A stretch of DNA of 64,000 nucleotides from Marivita sp041725935. GTDB lineage: Bacteria > Pseudomonadota > Alphaproteobacteria > Rhodobacterales > Rhodobacteraceae. The notes beneath the pieces are model-generated. The model was not told the DNA's origin, did not search any database, and saw nothing but the letters and a program-made list of their open reading frames with translations. The position numbers and the translations under genes were made by a program. This document shows positions 27,362 through 35,983 of the stretch, one piece after another. Numbering within the stretch: the stretch's first letter is position 1; every line of letters begins with the position of its first letter. The stretch is from the NCBI GenBank assembly GCA_041725935.1, contig JBGRQD010000002.1:1-64000 (forward strand), given 5' to 3'.

Positions 27362-28384
27362 ATGCGCGTTTATTACGATCGCGATTGCGACATCAACCTG
27401 ATCAAGGACATGAAAGTGGCCATCCTGGGCTACGGCAGCCAAGGCCACGCCCATGCACTGAACCTGCGCGACTCTGGCGCCAAGAACGTTGTCGTCGCCC
27501 TGCGCGAGGGCTCGCCGTCCGCCAAGAAAGCCGAGGGCGAAGGCCTACAGGTCATGGGCATTGCAGAAGCAGCGGCCTGGTGCGACCTGATCATGTTCAC
27601 CATGCCCGACGAACTTCAGGCAGAGACCTACAAGAAATATGTGCATGACAACCTCAAGGACGGCGCGGCCATCGCGTTTGCCCACGGTCTGAACGTGCAT
27701 TTCGGCCTGATCGAGCCTAAGCCGGGTGTGGATGTCATCATGATGGCCCCCAAGGGTCCAGGCCACACGGTGCGCGGCGAATACACAAAGGGCGGGGGCG
27801 TGCCCTGCCTCGTGGCGGTCAACAACGACGCATCCGGTCGTGCGCTGGAGATCGGGCTGTCCTATTGCTCGGCCATCGGTGGCGGGCGGTCCGGCATCAT
27901 CGAGACCAACTTCCGCGAAGAGTGCGAAACCGACCTTTTCGGCGAGCAGGCGGTTCTGTGTGGCGGTCTTGTCGAGCTGATCCGCATGGGTTTCGAAACT
28001 CTCGTGGAAGCCGGGTACGAGCCCGAGATGGCGTATTTCGAGTGTCTGCACGAAGTGAAGCTGATCGTGGACCTGATCTACGAAGGCGGCATCGCGAACA
28101 TGAACTACTCGATCTCGAACACCGCCGAGTATGGTGAATATGTCAGCGGCCCGCGCATCCTGCCCTACGACGAGACCAAGAAGCGGATGAAAGAGGTTCT
28201 GACCGACATCCAGACCGGCAAGTTCGTGCGTGACTTCATGCTGGAAAACGCCGTGGGTCAGCCCTCGTTCAAGGCAACGCGTCGTATCAACGACGAGCAC
28301 CAGATCGAAGCGACCGGCGAAAAGCTGCGCGGCATGATGCCGTGGATTTCGGCAGGCAAGATGGTCGACAAGGCGAAGAACTGA
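27362..28384 (+). CDS. ilvC: Ketol-acid reductoisomerase
   Basis: NADPH-dependent step of valine, leucine and isoleucine synthesis, converting acetolactate or acetohydroxybutyrate to the dihydroxy acid. 340 residues, the short class I form. Rossmann motif ILGYGSQGHAHALNL at the N-terminus, KGPGHTVRGEY in the middle, and the metal/substrate Glu region ETDLFGEQAVLCGG. ATG 27362 follows GAGGGAAAATC; the open frame to 27260 is upstream non-coding sequence. It is followed by a terminator and a paired-hairpin repeat. Confidence 0.97.
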   Translation: MRVYYDRDCDINLIKDMKVAILGYGSQGHAHALNLRDSGAKNVVVALREGSPSAKKAEGEGLQVMGIAEAAAWCDLIMFTMPDELQAETYKKYVHDNLKDGAAIAFAHGLNVHFGLIEPKPGVDVIMMAPKGPGHTVRGEYTKGGGVPCLVAVNNDASGRALEIGLSYCSAIGGGRSGIIETNFREECETDLFGEQAVLCGGLVELIRMGFETLVEAGYEPEMAYFECLHEVKLIVDLIYEGGIANMNYSISNTAEYGEYVSGPRILPYDETKKRMKEVLTDIQTGKFVRDFMLENAVGQPSFKATRRINDEHQIEATGEKLRGMMPWISAGKMVDKAKN

Positions 28385-28407
28385 TCCAACCGGTCAGAAC
28401 TGACGCG

Positions 28408-28434
28408 AAGGGCGGTCCGGTGGGCCGCCCTTTT
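28408..28434 (+). terminator. Intrinsic terminator after ilvC
   Basis: AAGGGCGG (28408-28415) pairs with CCGCCCTT (28425-28432), followed by TT. It begins 24 nt after the ilvC stop. The T-run is short. Confidence 0.8.
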
Positions 28435-28459
28435 GCGTGTGACCTTGGGTCTGGGCGGA

Positions 28460-28499
28460 CGATGCGTTGACGCATCGCGGCTTTCCGTTGACGGAAAGC
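28460..28499. repeat. Paired-hairpin repeat (GTCAAC/GTTGAC family), copy 2
   Basis: Hairpins CGATGCGT/ACGCATCG around TG (28460-28477) and GCTTTCCGT/ACGGAAAGC around TG (28480-28499). The stems differ from copies 1 and 3 in a compensatory way while pairing is kept, which suggests selection on structure. It lies between the ilvC terminator and the stop of the tiny minus-strand gene. Confidence 0.8.
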
Positions 28500-28513
28500 G
28501 ACCCGTGCCTTGC

Positions 28514-28597
28514 CTACAGGTCGTTCTTAAGCTGAAGCACGCACCAGGCCAGCAGCGCGAGCAGAATGACGACGGGCAGAATGAAAAACGCGTCCAT
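28514..28597 (-). CDS. Probable 27-residue single-pass membrane protein
   Basis: ATG 28597 starts a 27-codon frame: Met-Asp-Ala, a hydrophobic stretch (FFILPVVILLALLAWCVLQL), then Lys-Asn-Asp-Leu and TAG. AGGAGGATCAC directly precedes the ATG, a near-perfect ribosome-binding site, and a TATACT -10-like box lies 30 nt further up. One membrane helix with a charged tail is the typical layout of a bacterial micro-membrane-protein. Function unknown; its stop faces the ilvC 3' region and it is divergent from a DMT exporter. Confidence 0.65.
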   Translation of the reverse strand: MDAFFILPVVILLALLAWCVLQLKNDL

Positions 28598-28626
28598 GTG
28601 ATCCTCCTGAGAGACTTTATCTTTCA

Positions 28627-28656
28627 AGTATATGGCGTTGCTGAACCCTCAGCACA
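28627..28656 (-). promoter_or_regulatory. Possible promoter of the 27-residue membrane protein
   Basis: On the minus strand a TATACT -10 (28632 to 28627) has a weak TGTGCT -35 (28656 to 28651) at 18-nt spacing. It would start transcription about 20 nt before the ATG at 28597. Placement supports the small gene; the -35 is poor. Confidence 0.35.
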
Positions 28657-28741
28657 GGTCTACATGGCATCGTGAACGTCAGTCGAATGCAACCACCTGA
28701 GCAGCATTTGGCGCAAATTTCCATCTGGATGCCTCATTTTT

Positions 28742-29671
28742 ATGCACACTCAACCCGAGATCACCCCGCTCAACTGGGGCATGGTGGCGACGCTTGGCCT
28801 TGTCTGGGGCGCGACCTTCCTGTTCATCGAACTGGCGCTGGTGGGCATCACACCGTTCTGGCTCGCCGCGGGGCGGATCGGCTTTGCCTGCCTGCTGACC
28901 TGCGCGGTCTGGCTGCTGCGGGGCGGGCGGGTGTTCCTGACCGGGCAGACGGCCTGGGGCGCGCTGATGCTGTCCGGGCTGTTCAATTCGGCCATTCCCT
29001 TCATGTTGCTGAGCTGGGGGCAACAGACTGTCACCTCGGGTTTTGCGGGGGTGTCGATGGCGTCGGTGGCGCTGATCGTGCTGGTGCTGGCGCATCTTTT
29101 CGTGCCCGGAGAGCGGATCACCCTAAGGCGGATGATCGGGCTGGTGATCGGCTTTGTCGGGGTCACGATCCTGCTCGGCGGTCAGGTCTTTGCCTCGAGC
29201 GGGGACCCGATGGAGCCGTTCGGGAGGATGGCCTGCGTGGGGGCTGCGGCCTGCTATGCCAGCAGTTCGGTGCTCGTGCGCAACCTGCCTCCGATCGACC
29301 CGTTCGGGCTGGCAGCGCTGACGCTGGTGTTCGGGTCGGCGCTGGTGCTGCCCACGGCGTTTGTCGTCGAGGGGCCGCCGCCCCTGCCCGCGCCGGACAT
29401 CCTGTTCCTGATCGCGATCCTGGGCCTGATCCCGACCGCCGGGGCCAACCTGCTGCGCATCCTCGTGATCCGCAGCGCCGGGCCGGTGTTCCTGTCACTG
29501 GTGAACTATCAGGTGCCGATGTGGTCGGTGATCCTCGGTATCCTGATCCTGAACGAGCCGTTCAAGCCGGTGCTTCTGCTGGCGATGACCCTGATCCTGT
29601 GCGGCATGTTCGTCAGCCAGTGGGGCGCGCTGATGCGGCTGTTCGGGCGCGGCGTCACTCCCAACAGCTGA
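28742..29671 (+). CDS. EamA/DMT-family membrane transporter
   Basis: 309 residues with about ten hydrophobic segments in two EamA repeats: WGMVATLGLVWGATFLFIEL opens the first, and the second begins around residue 155 (GRMACVGAAACYASSSVLVR). A drug/metabolite superfamily exporter of the inner membrane; substrate unknown. ATG 28742 is used, and no strong ribosome-binding site is visible. It converges with the next gene, and the two reading frames overlap by 17 nt at their 3' ends. Confidence 0.88.
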   Translation: MHTQPEITPLNWGMVATLGLVWGATFLFIELALVGITPFWLAAGRIGFACLLTCAVWLLRGGRVFLTGQTAWGALMLSGLFNSAIPFMLLSWGQQTVTSGFAGVSMASVALIVLVLAHLFVPGERITLRRMIGLVIGFVGVTILLGGQVFASSGDPMEPFGRMACVGAAACYASSSVLVRNLPPIDPFGLAALTLVFGSALVLPTAFVVEGPPPLPAPDILFLIAILGLIPTAGANLLRILVIRSAGPVFLSLVNYQVPMWSVILGILILNEPFKPVLLLAMTLILCGMFVSQWGALMRLFGRGVTPNS

Positions 29672-31376
29672 CCAACACGGTCATCGCTGTCGCCTTTTGC
29701 GTGAGGTCCACCGGATCGATCCGGGCCAGCCCGGTCGTGACCAGCGGTGACACGCCAGCGCGCGACAGGGCCTGACGCACCGATGCGCTGTTGGTTGCGA
29801 AGTTCACATCGTCGGGCAATTGCCGTCCTCCGGCGTCATGCGGGATCAACATGCCGATCACCGCGCCACCATCGTCCAGAACCGGACCACCGGCGTCGCC
29901 CTCAAGCGTGCTGATGGCAAGGCGCGACAGGCTGTCTTCGCCGTTCAGACCGCGCAGGTCGGACAGGCGGCCAAAGGTCATCGTCGCCGAGGGAAGCACA
30001 CCGCCAAAGGAAAAGCCCGCAACGGCGATCTCCGACTGCAGGCGCGGCACGCCATCGCGGAACTGCGCCACATCGTTCGGGGCCAGCGGCTGTGTCGCGC
30101 GCAGCACGGCGATGCCCAGTGCCGGATCAGTCGCCATGATTTCGGCGTCATACTCGCTGTTGAGCGTGATGCGCCCGCAGGAGGCGACGGCGCTGTCGGT
30201 GGTGACCACCCGGCCCTGCCGGTCGACAAAGAAGCCCGACGCGGTAAGCTTGGGCTTGCGGATGCTCAGCCCCGCCACAAGGTCCACGCTCTGGCTGTCC
30301 TCGGCGATCACTGCCGGGTCGAGGACGCCGGGAATGGGCGCAAAGCTGGATTGCATCGCCGCCAGGATGCGGGTGCGGCGCTCTTCGTCGCCCGCGGGCC
30401 AGATCAGGGTGAAGCCCTTGATCGCGCCGCCGTCCAGCCGCGCTTCGGTGTGGGACACGATGCTGGTGTTCTGCCCTGTCAGGGTAAAGCTGTCACGGTC
30501 CCGGTCGCGGGCCCCTTCGAGCGGCACGACGTCCAGCGTCTGCATGATCTCGTAAAGCCCCGCAAGGCGGTCGCGATCACCCGGTTGGCTGATCAGCAGC
30601 ACGCGCGCGCCGTCGACGCTCCCCGTCGGGTCAAAATGCGCAAACGGGCTGTCGTAGCGATCAAAGGCCACGGCCCCGAGCGGCAGGTCGATGGAGATAC
30701 CGGCCCGGGTGTCCCGGACGGTCTGGACATCCATACCGTCCAGGACCGCGTTGTATTGGCGGAACAGTTCGGCCCGTTGCGCCGTGGTCAGGATGCCGGT
30801 CACCTCGTAGCCATTGGCGGCTTGCCACTCGCTCATCGCAGCGCGGGTGCCCCGACCGAAGGCACCGTCGATGCCGGCGGTGTAGACCCCTGCCCAGCGA
30901 AGGGCGATCTGCAGGGCCTCGCGTTCCTGCCGGGTCAGCAGCGCCTCGGATGCGCGGGCTTCGCGCGGGGTCTCGTCGGTCGCTTGCGGTTCGGGTTCGG
31001 GTGCGGTGGCGATCTCGGGCGCGGAAATCGGCGGAAGTGTGGCTGGTCCCGCACCGATGGGCCAGATGCGCTGGCCATAGCGGCCCGGGTCTTCGAGATA
31101 GCTGTCGCTCGGGATCAGGCGTTGCGCGCGCAGGCTGCGCAGAACGTTGTTTGCCTCGTTCCGCGGATAAGGCCCCAGAGCGATGCCGTACCATCCCCGC
31201 CCAAGATCAAACCCGTTCACATCGGGCAGGACAGACGCGTAGTCGCGCAAGCGGTCTTCGGCCACCGACAGGCTGGGCTGCGCTTCGATCTGGACATAGA
31301 CGCTTTCCTGCGCTGACGCTGCGTGAACCCAAAACACCAGCGTTGCCAGCACTGAAAACAAAACCTTACGCATCAT
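29655..31376 (-). CDS. Secreted peptidoglycan-binding protein with a degenerate trypsin-like domain
   Basis: 573 residues from ATG 31376 (GGTGG upstream); ATG 31415 would extend it. Signal peptide (MMRKVLFSVLATLVFWVHAASA). Next a SPOR-like repeat (about 25-92), an acidic Pro-rich linker, and a PG_binding_1-like domain (about 150-205, IALRWAGVYTAGIDGAFGRGT). The C-terminal third has the trypsin-like fold, but the catalytic residues are replaced: Ser at the His position (VVTTDSAVASC), Gly at the Asp position (DPALGIAVL) and Ala495 in GDAGGP where the nucleophile Ser belongs. It is therefore probably a non-catalytic periplasmic scaffold or sensor. Confidence 0.8.
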   Translation of the reverse strand: MMRKVLFSVLATLVFWVHAASAQESVYVQIEAQPSLSVAEDRLRDYASVLPDVNGFDLGRGWYGIALGPYPRNEANNVLRSLRAQRLIPSDSYLEDPGRYGQRIWPIGAGPATLPPISAPEIATAPEPEPQATDETPREARASEALLTRQEREALQIALRWAGVYTAGIDGAFGRGTRAAMSEWQAANGYEVTGILTTAQRAELFRQYNAVLDGMDVQTVRDTRAGISIDLPLGAVAFDRYDSPFAHFDPTGSVDGARVLLISQPGDRDRLAGLYEIMQTLDVVPLEGARDRDRDSFTLTGQNTSIVSHTEARLDGGAIKGFTLIWPAGDEERRTRILAAMQSSFAPIPGVLDPAVIAEDSQSVDLVAGLSIRKPKLTASGFFVDRQGRVVTTDSAVASCGRITLNSEYDAEIMATDPALGIAVLRATQPLAPNDVAQFRDGVPRLQSEIAVAGFSFGGVLPSATMTFGRLSDLRGLNGEDSLSRLAISTLEGDAGGPVLDDGGAVIGMLIPHDAGGRQLPDDVNFATNSASVRQALSRAGVSPLVTTGLARIDPVDLTQKATAMTVLVSCWE

Positions 31377-31529
31377 GCGATTGCCACCTGCCTGAAAAAC
31401 ATCCATCAGGCTCATGCTCTAACAAGATTGCGCCGTCACTGGAACGCGAAAATTAGAGCCTCGCACGCAATTGACCCGCCTGCCCCATGCGCCTAATCAG
31501 GCGCCAGTGCAAACCGGGGTGACATCGCC

Positions 31530-32459
31530 ATGGATCAGACCATCACGAAGCCACGCAGTTTTCAGGAGATCATCCTGCGATTGCAGACCTATTGGGCCGG
31601 TCAGGGCTGCGCGGTGATGCAGCCCTATGACATGGAAGTGGGCGCCGGCACGTTCCACCCGGCCACGACGCTCCGGTCCTTGGGATCAAAGCCGTGGGCT
31701 GCGGCCTATGTGCAACCGTCGCGCCGCCCGACCGACGGGCGGTATGGCGAGAACCCCAACCGCCTGCAGCATTATTACCAGTACCAGGTGCTGATAAAAC
31801 CGTCTCCGCCCGATCTGCAGGAGCTGTATCTTGGGTCGTTGCGGGCCATCGGCATCGACATGGCGCTGCACGACATCCGCTTTGTCGAGGACGACTGGGA
31901 AAGCCCCACCCTTGGCGCGTGGGGTCTGGGCTGGGAAGTGTGGTGCGACGGGATGGAAGTGTCGCAATTCACGTATTTTCAACAGGTTGGCGGGCATGAT
32001 TGCCATCCTGTGTCGGGCGAGTTGACCTACGGTTTGGAACGTCTGGCGATGTATGTGCTGGGTGTCGATCATGTGATGGACATGCCCTACAACGACCCAG
32101 ACGCGCCGATTGCTTTGTCCTACGGCGACGTGTTCCGCCAGACCGAGCAGGAATTTTCGCGCTGGAACTTTGACGTGGCCGACACGGACGTGCTGCTGCG
32201 CCATTTCGAGGAGGCCGAGGCCGAGTGCGCGCGCATTCTCGATCAGGCCGACGACGATCCCAAGACCGGTAAGCGCATCATCATGGCGCATCCGGCCTAT
32301 GACCAGTGCATCAAGGCCAGCCACATCTTCAACCTGCTCGATGCGCGCGGTGTGATCTCGGTCACGGAACGTCAAAGCTATATCGGCAGAGTGCGCGCGT
32401 TGGCGAAACGCTGTGCGGATGCATTCGTGATGACCGAAGCCGGGGGATATGCCGCCTGA
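31530..32459 (+). CDS. glyQ: Glycyl-tRNA synthetase alpha subunit
   Basis: Catalytic subunit of the bacterial alpha2beta2 glycyl-tRNA synthetase. 309 residues, with SFQEIILRLQTYWAGQGCAV, QPYDMEVGAGTFHPATTLR, and PSRRPTDGRYGENPNRLQHY as family signatures. It starts the cluster glyQ-fkbM-like-x-glyS; its stop overlaps the next ATG by one base. The glyS partner lies 1.2 kb downstream. Confidence 0.98.
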   Translation: MDQTITKPRSFQEIILRLQTYWAGQGCAVMQPYDMEVGAGTFHPATTLRSLGSKPWAAAYVQPSRRPTDGRYGENPNRLQHYYQYQVLIKPSPPDLQELYLGSLRAIGIDMALHDIRFVEDDWESPTLGAWGLGWEVWCDGMEVSQFTYFQQVGGHDCHPVSGELTYGLERLAMYVLGVDHVMDMPYNDPDAPIALSYGDVFRQTEQEFSRWNFDVADTDVLLRHFEEAEAECARILDQADDDPKTGKRIIMAHPAYDQCIKASHIFNLLDARGVISVTERQSYIGRVRALAKRCADAFVMTEAGGYAA

Positions 32460-33160
32460 TGGCACAGGCCAACCGAAATACGCCACTGAGGCGGGCCAAA
32501 TATGGCCTGATGCAGCACCTTCCGGGGGCGCTTGGGCTGAAGTATCGCCGCAAGCTGCGAAAGCTTTATGCGCCCGCGGCAGAGGCGGAATTCCGGGAGG
32601 CTCTGGCCGGGGCTTCGGGCAAGATCTGCATCGACCTTGGCGCAAATCTGGGCCAGCACACACGCACGATGGCGGCGCATGCGGCCAAGGTCTATGCGTT
32701 CGAGCCCGACCCCTGGACGGCCGCCGAGTTGCGCAACCGCCTGGCGGACCTCACGAATGTCGAGGTGGTCGAAGCCGCTGCAGGCACCGAGGACGGCACC
32801 TTCCCGCTGTACCGCACCGCGAGCTTTGACGCCGACCCGGTCGAGCAATCGCAATCCTCGTCGCTCATGGCGCAGAAGCGTAACATAGACACACAGAGCG
32901 CGATTGACGTGCGGGTGATCGACTTTCCCGCCTTCCTGCAGGGGTTGGACGCGGACATCGCGGTGATCAAGATGGATATCGAAGGGGCCGAGGTGCCTCT
33001 GCTCGAGGCGCTTTTTGACCATCCGGTGAACAAGCGGATTGGCCATCTCTTTGTCGAAACGCACGAAAGCCGCATTCCCGACCTTTTGGCGCGCACCGAT
33101 GCGCTGCGCGACCGTGCGGCACAGATGACGCAGCCTCGCGTCAACATGGATTGGAAATAA
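32459..33160 (+). CDS. FkbM-family SAM-dependent methyltransferase
   Basis: 233 residues from ATG 32459, overlapping the glyQ stop (TGATG). The SAM-binding motif is CIDLGANLGQHTRTMA, followed by VYAFEPDPWTAAELRNRL and the characteristic VIKMDIEGAEVPLLEA. FkbM-type enzymes methylate hydroxyl groups of small molecules or sugars; the substrate here is unknown. The position between glyQ and glyS suggests co-expression rather than a role in tRNA charging. Confidence 0.88.
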   Translation: MAQANRNTPLRRAKYGLMQHLPGALGLKYRRKLRKLYAPAAEAEFREALAGASGKICIDLGANLGQHTRTMAAHAAKVYAFEPDPWTAAELRNRLADLTNVEVVEAAAGTEDGTFPLYRTASFDADPVEQSQSSSLMAQKRNIDTQSAIDVRVIDFPAFLQGLDADIAVIKMDIEGAEVPLLEALFDHPVNKRIGHLFVETHESRIPDLLARTDALRDRAAQMTQPRVNMDWK

Positions 33161-33163
33161 CCG

Positions 33164-33691
33164 ATGACCGGAAAGATCCTGACCGTCGTCCTTCTCGTCA
33201 GCGCGCTGGTTGCGGGTGTGGCGATGTATTACCTTCAGGTCTACGCCTATTACGAAACGGTCACGCCGACTGGCACGGATGATGTGCAGCTGACCACTCT
33301 GGACGGCAGAATGGAAACGATCCTTTACGAGGATTTTCAGGCTATTGACGCCGAAAGCTCACCCATCAGGTTCAGAGCGTGCTTCACCACCCAGACGCCG
33401 CTATCGACGCTCACATCCACCTATGAGCAGTACCTCGGCGCAGCCCCCCGCAACGCGCCGGGCTGGTTCGGGTGCTTCGATGCCGAAACCATCGGCGACG
33501 ACATCCGCGCGGGCCGTGCACAGGTGTTCACCAGCGAGCGCAACCGCGAATTCGGGATCGACCGCGTGGTTGCCATCACGCAAGACGGGCGCGGCTATAT
33601 CTGGCACGAAATCAACGAATGCGGCGACAAGGCCTATGATGGCAGCCCGCTGGGCGACGACTGCCCGGACCGCGAAATTGGAGGCAATTGA
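33164..33691 (+). CDS. Membrane-anchored conserved protein between glyQ and glyS
   Basis: 175 residues. An N-terminal hydrophobic segment (ILTVVLLVSALVAGVAMYYL) acts as signal anchor; the rest is expected in the periplasm and carries five Cys residues (near 69, 101, 152, 166 and elsewhere) that may form disulfides. I recall such a protein at this site in other Rhodobacterales (possibly DUF6446), but I assign no function. Its stop overlaps the glyS ATG by one base. Confidence 0.75.
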   Translation: MTGKILTVVLLVSALVAGVAMYYLQVYAYYETVTPTGTDDVQLTTLDGRMETILYEDFQAIDAESSPIRFRACFTTQTPLSTLTSTYEQYLGAAPRNAPGWFGCFDAETIGDDIRAGRAQVFTSERNREFGIDRVVAITQDGRGYIWHEINECGDKAYDGSPLGDDCPDREIGGN

Positions 33692-35910
33692 TGCCCGACC
33701 TATTGATCGAGCTTTTTTCCGAAGAAATCCCCGCGCGGATGCAGGCCAAGGCGGCCGACGACCTGAGGGCGCGGATCACCAATGGTCTGGTCGAGGCGGG
33801 TCTGACCTATGGCGGGGCCGCCGCCTATGCCACGCCGCGCCGTCTGGCGTTGCGGATTGACGGGCTGACCGAGCGGTCGCCGGATGTGAAGGAAGAGCGC
33901 AAGGGTCCGCGTGTCGATGCGCCGGAAAAGGCAATCGAAGGCTTTCTGCGCGGTGCCGGTCTGACCCGCGACGACCTTGTGGAGCGCGACGAGAAGAAGG
34001 GCCGCGTGTTCTATGCGGTGATCGACAAGCCGGGGCGCCCTGCTGCCGAGATCGTGGCCCAGGTGCTGGAAGACACGATCCGCAACTTCCCCTGGACCAA
34101 GTCGATGCGCTGGGGGGCGGGCAGCCTGCGCTGGGTGCGGCCGCTGCACCGGATCAGCTGCGTTCTGACGCGCGAGGACGGGTCCGAAGTGGTGCCGCTG
34201 GATGTGGACGGCATCGCGTCGGGGCGCACCACCGAGGGGCATCGCTTCATGGCTCCCGGCGCGTTTGATGTCACGGGGTTCGACGATTATGAAGCCAAGC
34301 TGAAGCGCGCGCATGTGGTGCTGGACGCAGGCGAACGCGCCGACGCGATCTGGCAGGACGCGACCAATCAGGCCTTTGCAAGCGGGCTTGAGGTGGTTGA
34401 GGACAAGGGGCTGCTGGCCGAAGTGGCCGGGCTGGTCGAATGGCCCGTGGTGCTGATGGGTGAGATCGGGGCGGAGTTTCTGGACCTGCCTCCCGAGGTG
34501 CTCCAGACCTCGATGAAAGAGCATCAGAAGTTCTTTTCGGTGCGCAACCCCAAGACGGGGCGGATCGAGCGGTTCATCACCGTGGCGAACCGCGAAACCG
34601 CCGATCACGGCGCGACGATCCTTGCGGGCAACCAGAAGGTGCTTTCGGCGCGGCTCTCGGATGCCAAGTTCTTTTGGGAGAACGACCTGCGGGTCGCCAA
34701 GAGCGAGGGCATGACCGCATGGACGGACAGCTTGTCGAACGTCACATTCCACAATAAGCTGGGATCGCAGCGCGACCGGATCGAGCGGATTGCGGCGCTG
34801 GCGCGGGAACTGGCGCCGGTTGTTGGTGCAGATGCGGATCTGGTGGAACAGGCCGCACGGGTGGCCAAGGCCGATCTCGCGTCGGAAATGGTCTACGAAT
34901 TCCCCGAACTTCAGGGGCTTATGGGGCGCTATTACAGCGATGCTTCAGGTCTCCCAACCGAGGTGGGAGCTGCGTGCCAGGAGCATTATTCGCCACTGGG
35001 TCCGTCGGACGATGTGCCCTCTGCGCCGGTGTCCGTGGCCGTGGCGCTTGCCGATAAGATCGACACGCTGACCGGGTTCTGGGCGATTGACGAGAAGCCG
35101 ACAGGGTCGAAGGACCCGTTTGCGCTGCGCCGTGCGGCGTTGGGGGTGATCCGGTTGGTGTTGGAGAACGGGCTTCAGATACCGCTGGACAGCTACATCG
35201 ACATCCAACTTGTCCGGCACAAGGGCCACCTGATCGACGTGGTCACCGACGCTGATGTAAACGATTTGATCCGCGAAATTGCTGAACATGGTGTGTTCGG
35301 TGCGGCCTATCGCACGCTCAAGGCGCAACGCGATGGTGAGACAGACGGTCTTGATGCGATGAACGGAGCGGTGCCAGACAAATCGGTGGATTTGCTCTCC
35401 TTCTTCCACGACCGCCTTAAAGTCTATCTCCGCGATCAAGGCGTGCGGCATGACGTGATCGACGCCTGCATTGCCATGCCCGGCAATGATGACCTGGCGC
35501 TTTTGGTCAAGCGGGCCAAGGCGCTGCAGGCGGTTCTTGAGACCGAGGATGGCGAGAACCTTGTTCAGGGCTTCAAGCGCGCCAACAACATCCTGACACA
35601 GGCCGAGGACAAGGACGGGGTGGAATACTCCTTCGGGGCCGATCCGAAATTCGCGGAAGACCCGACCGAAAAAGCCCTGTTCGACGCGCTGGCCAAGGCC
35701 GAAGCCAGGATCGCACCGGCGATGAAGGATCAGGATTTCGCCACCGCAATGGCAGCGATGGCCGATCTGCGCGGGCCGGTGGATGCGTTCTTCGAGGCGG
35801 TGCAGGTGAATGCCGAAAGCGAAGTGCTGCGGCGCAACCGGCTTAACCTGCTCAGCACGATCCGCACGACCTGTTTGCAGGTGGCGGATCTGACCAGGAT
35901 CGAAGGGTGA
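33691..35910 (+). CDS. glyS: Glycyl-tRNA synthetase beta subunit
   Basis: tRNA-binding and discriminating subunit of glycyl-tRNA synthetase. 739 residues from ATG 33691, with GGAGGC upstream; TTG 33688 would add one residue. MPDLLIELFSEEIPARMQ at the N-terminus and the DALR-like helical C-terminus (AEARIAPAMKDQDFATAMAAM) are typical. RNFPWTKSMRWG and MKEHQKFFSV are family motifs. Co-transcribed with glyQ. Confidence 0.97.
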   Translation: MPDLLIELFSEEIPARMQAKAADDLRARITNGLVEAGLTYGGAAAYATPRRLALRIDGLTERSPDVKEERKGPRVDAPEKAIEGFLRGAGLTRDDLVERDEKKGRVFYAVIDKPGRPAAEIVAQVLEDTIRNFPWTKSMRWGAGSLRWVRPLHRISCVLTREDGSEVVPLDVDGIASGRTTEGHRFMAPGAFDVTGFDDYEAKLKRAHVVLDAGERADAIWQDATNQAFASGLEVVEDKGLLAEVAGLVEWPVVLMGEIGAEFLDLPPEVLQTSMKEHQKFFSVRNPKTGRIERFITVANRETADHGATILAGNQKVLSARLSDAKFFWENDLRVAKSEGMTAWTDSLSNVTFHNKLGSQRDRIERIAALARELAPVVGADADLVEQAARVAKADLASEMVYEFPELQGLMGRYYSDASGLPTEVGAACQEHYSPLGPSDDVPSAPVSVAVALADKIDTLTGFWAIDEKPTGSKDPFALRRAALGVIRLVLENGLQIPLDSYIDIQLVRHKGHLIDVVTDADVNDLIREIAEHGVFGAAYRTLKAQRDGETDGLDAMNGAVPDKSVDLLSFFHDRLKVYLRDQGVRHDVIDACIAMPGNDDLALLVKRAKALQAVLETEDGENLVQGFKRANNILTQAEDKDGVEYSFGADPKFAEDPTEKALFDALAKAEARIAPAMKDQDFATAMAAMADLRGPVDAFFEAVQVNAESEVLRRNRLNLLSTIRTTCLQVADLTRIEG

Positions 35911-35983
35911 TGCCTGCGCTGTAACGCCCCTTGTCAGGTTGCGCGACCGGCGTATGCTGCATCGAATTGCATGAGGTGCTGCA

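Noticed and set aside
29820..31316. 498-codon plus-strand frame opposite the pseudoprotease gene
   Set aside because: Shadow frame; the minus-strand product has a signal peptide and clear domains.
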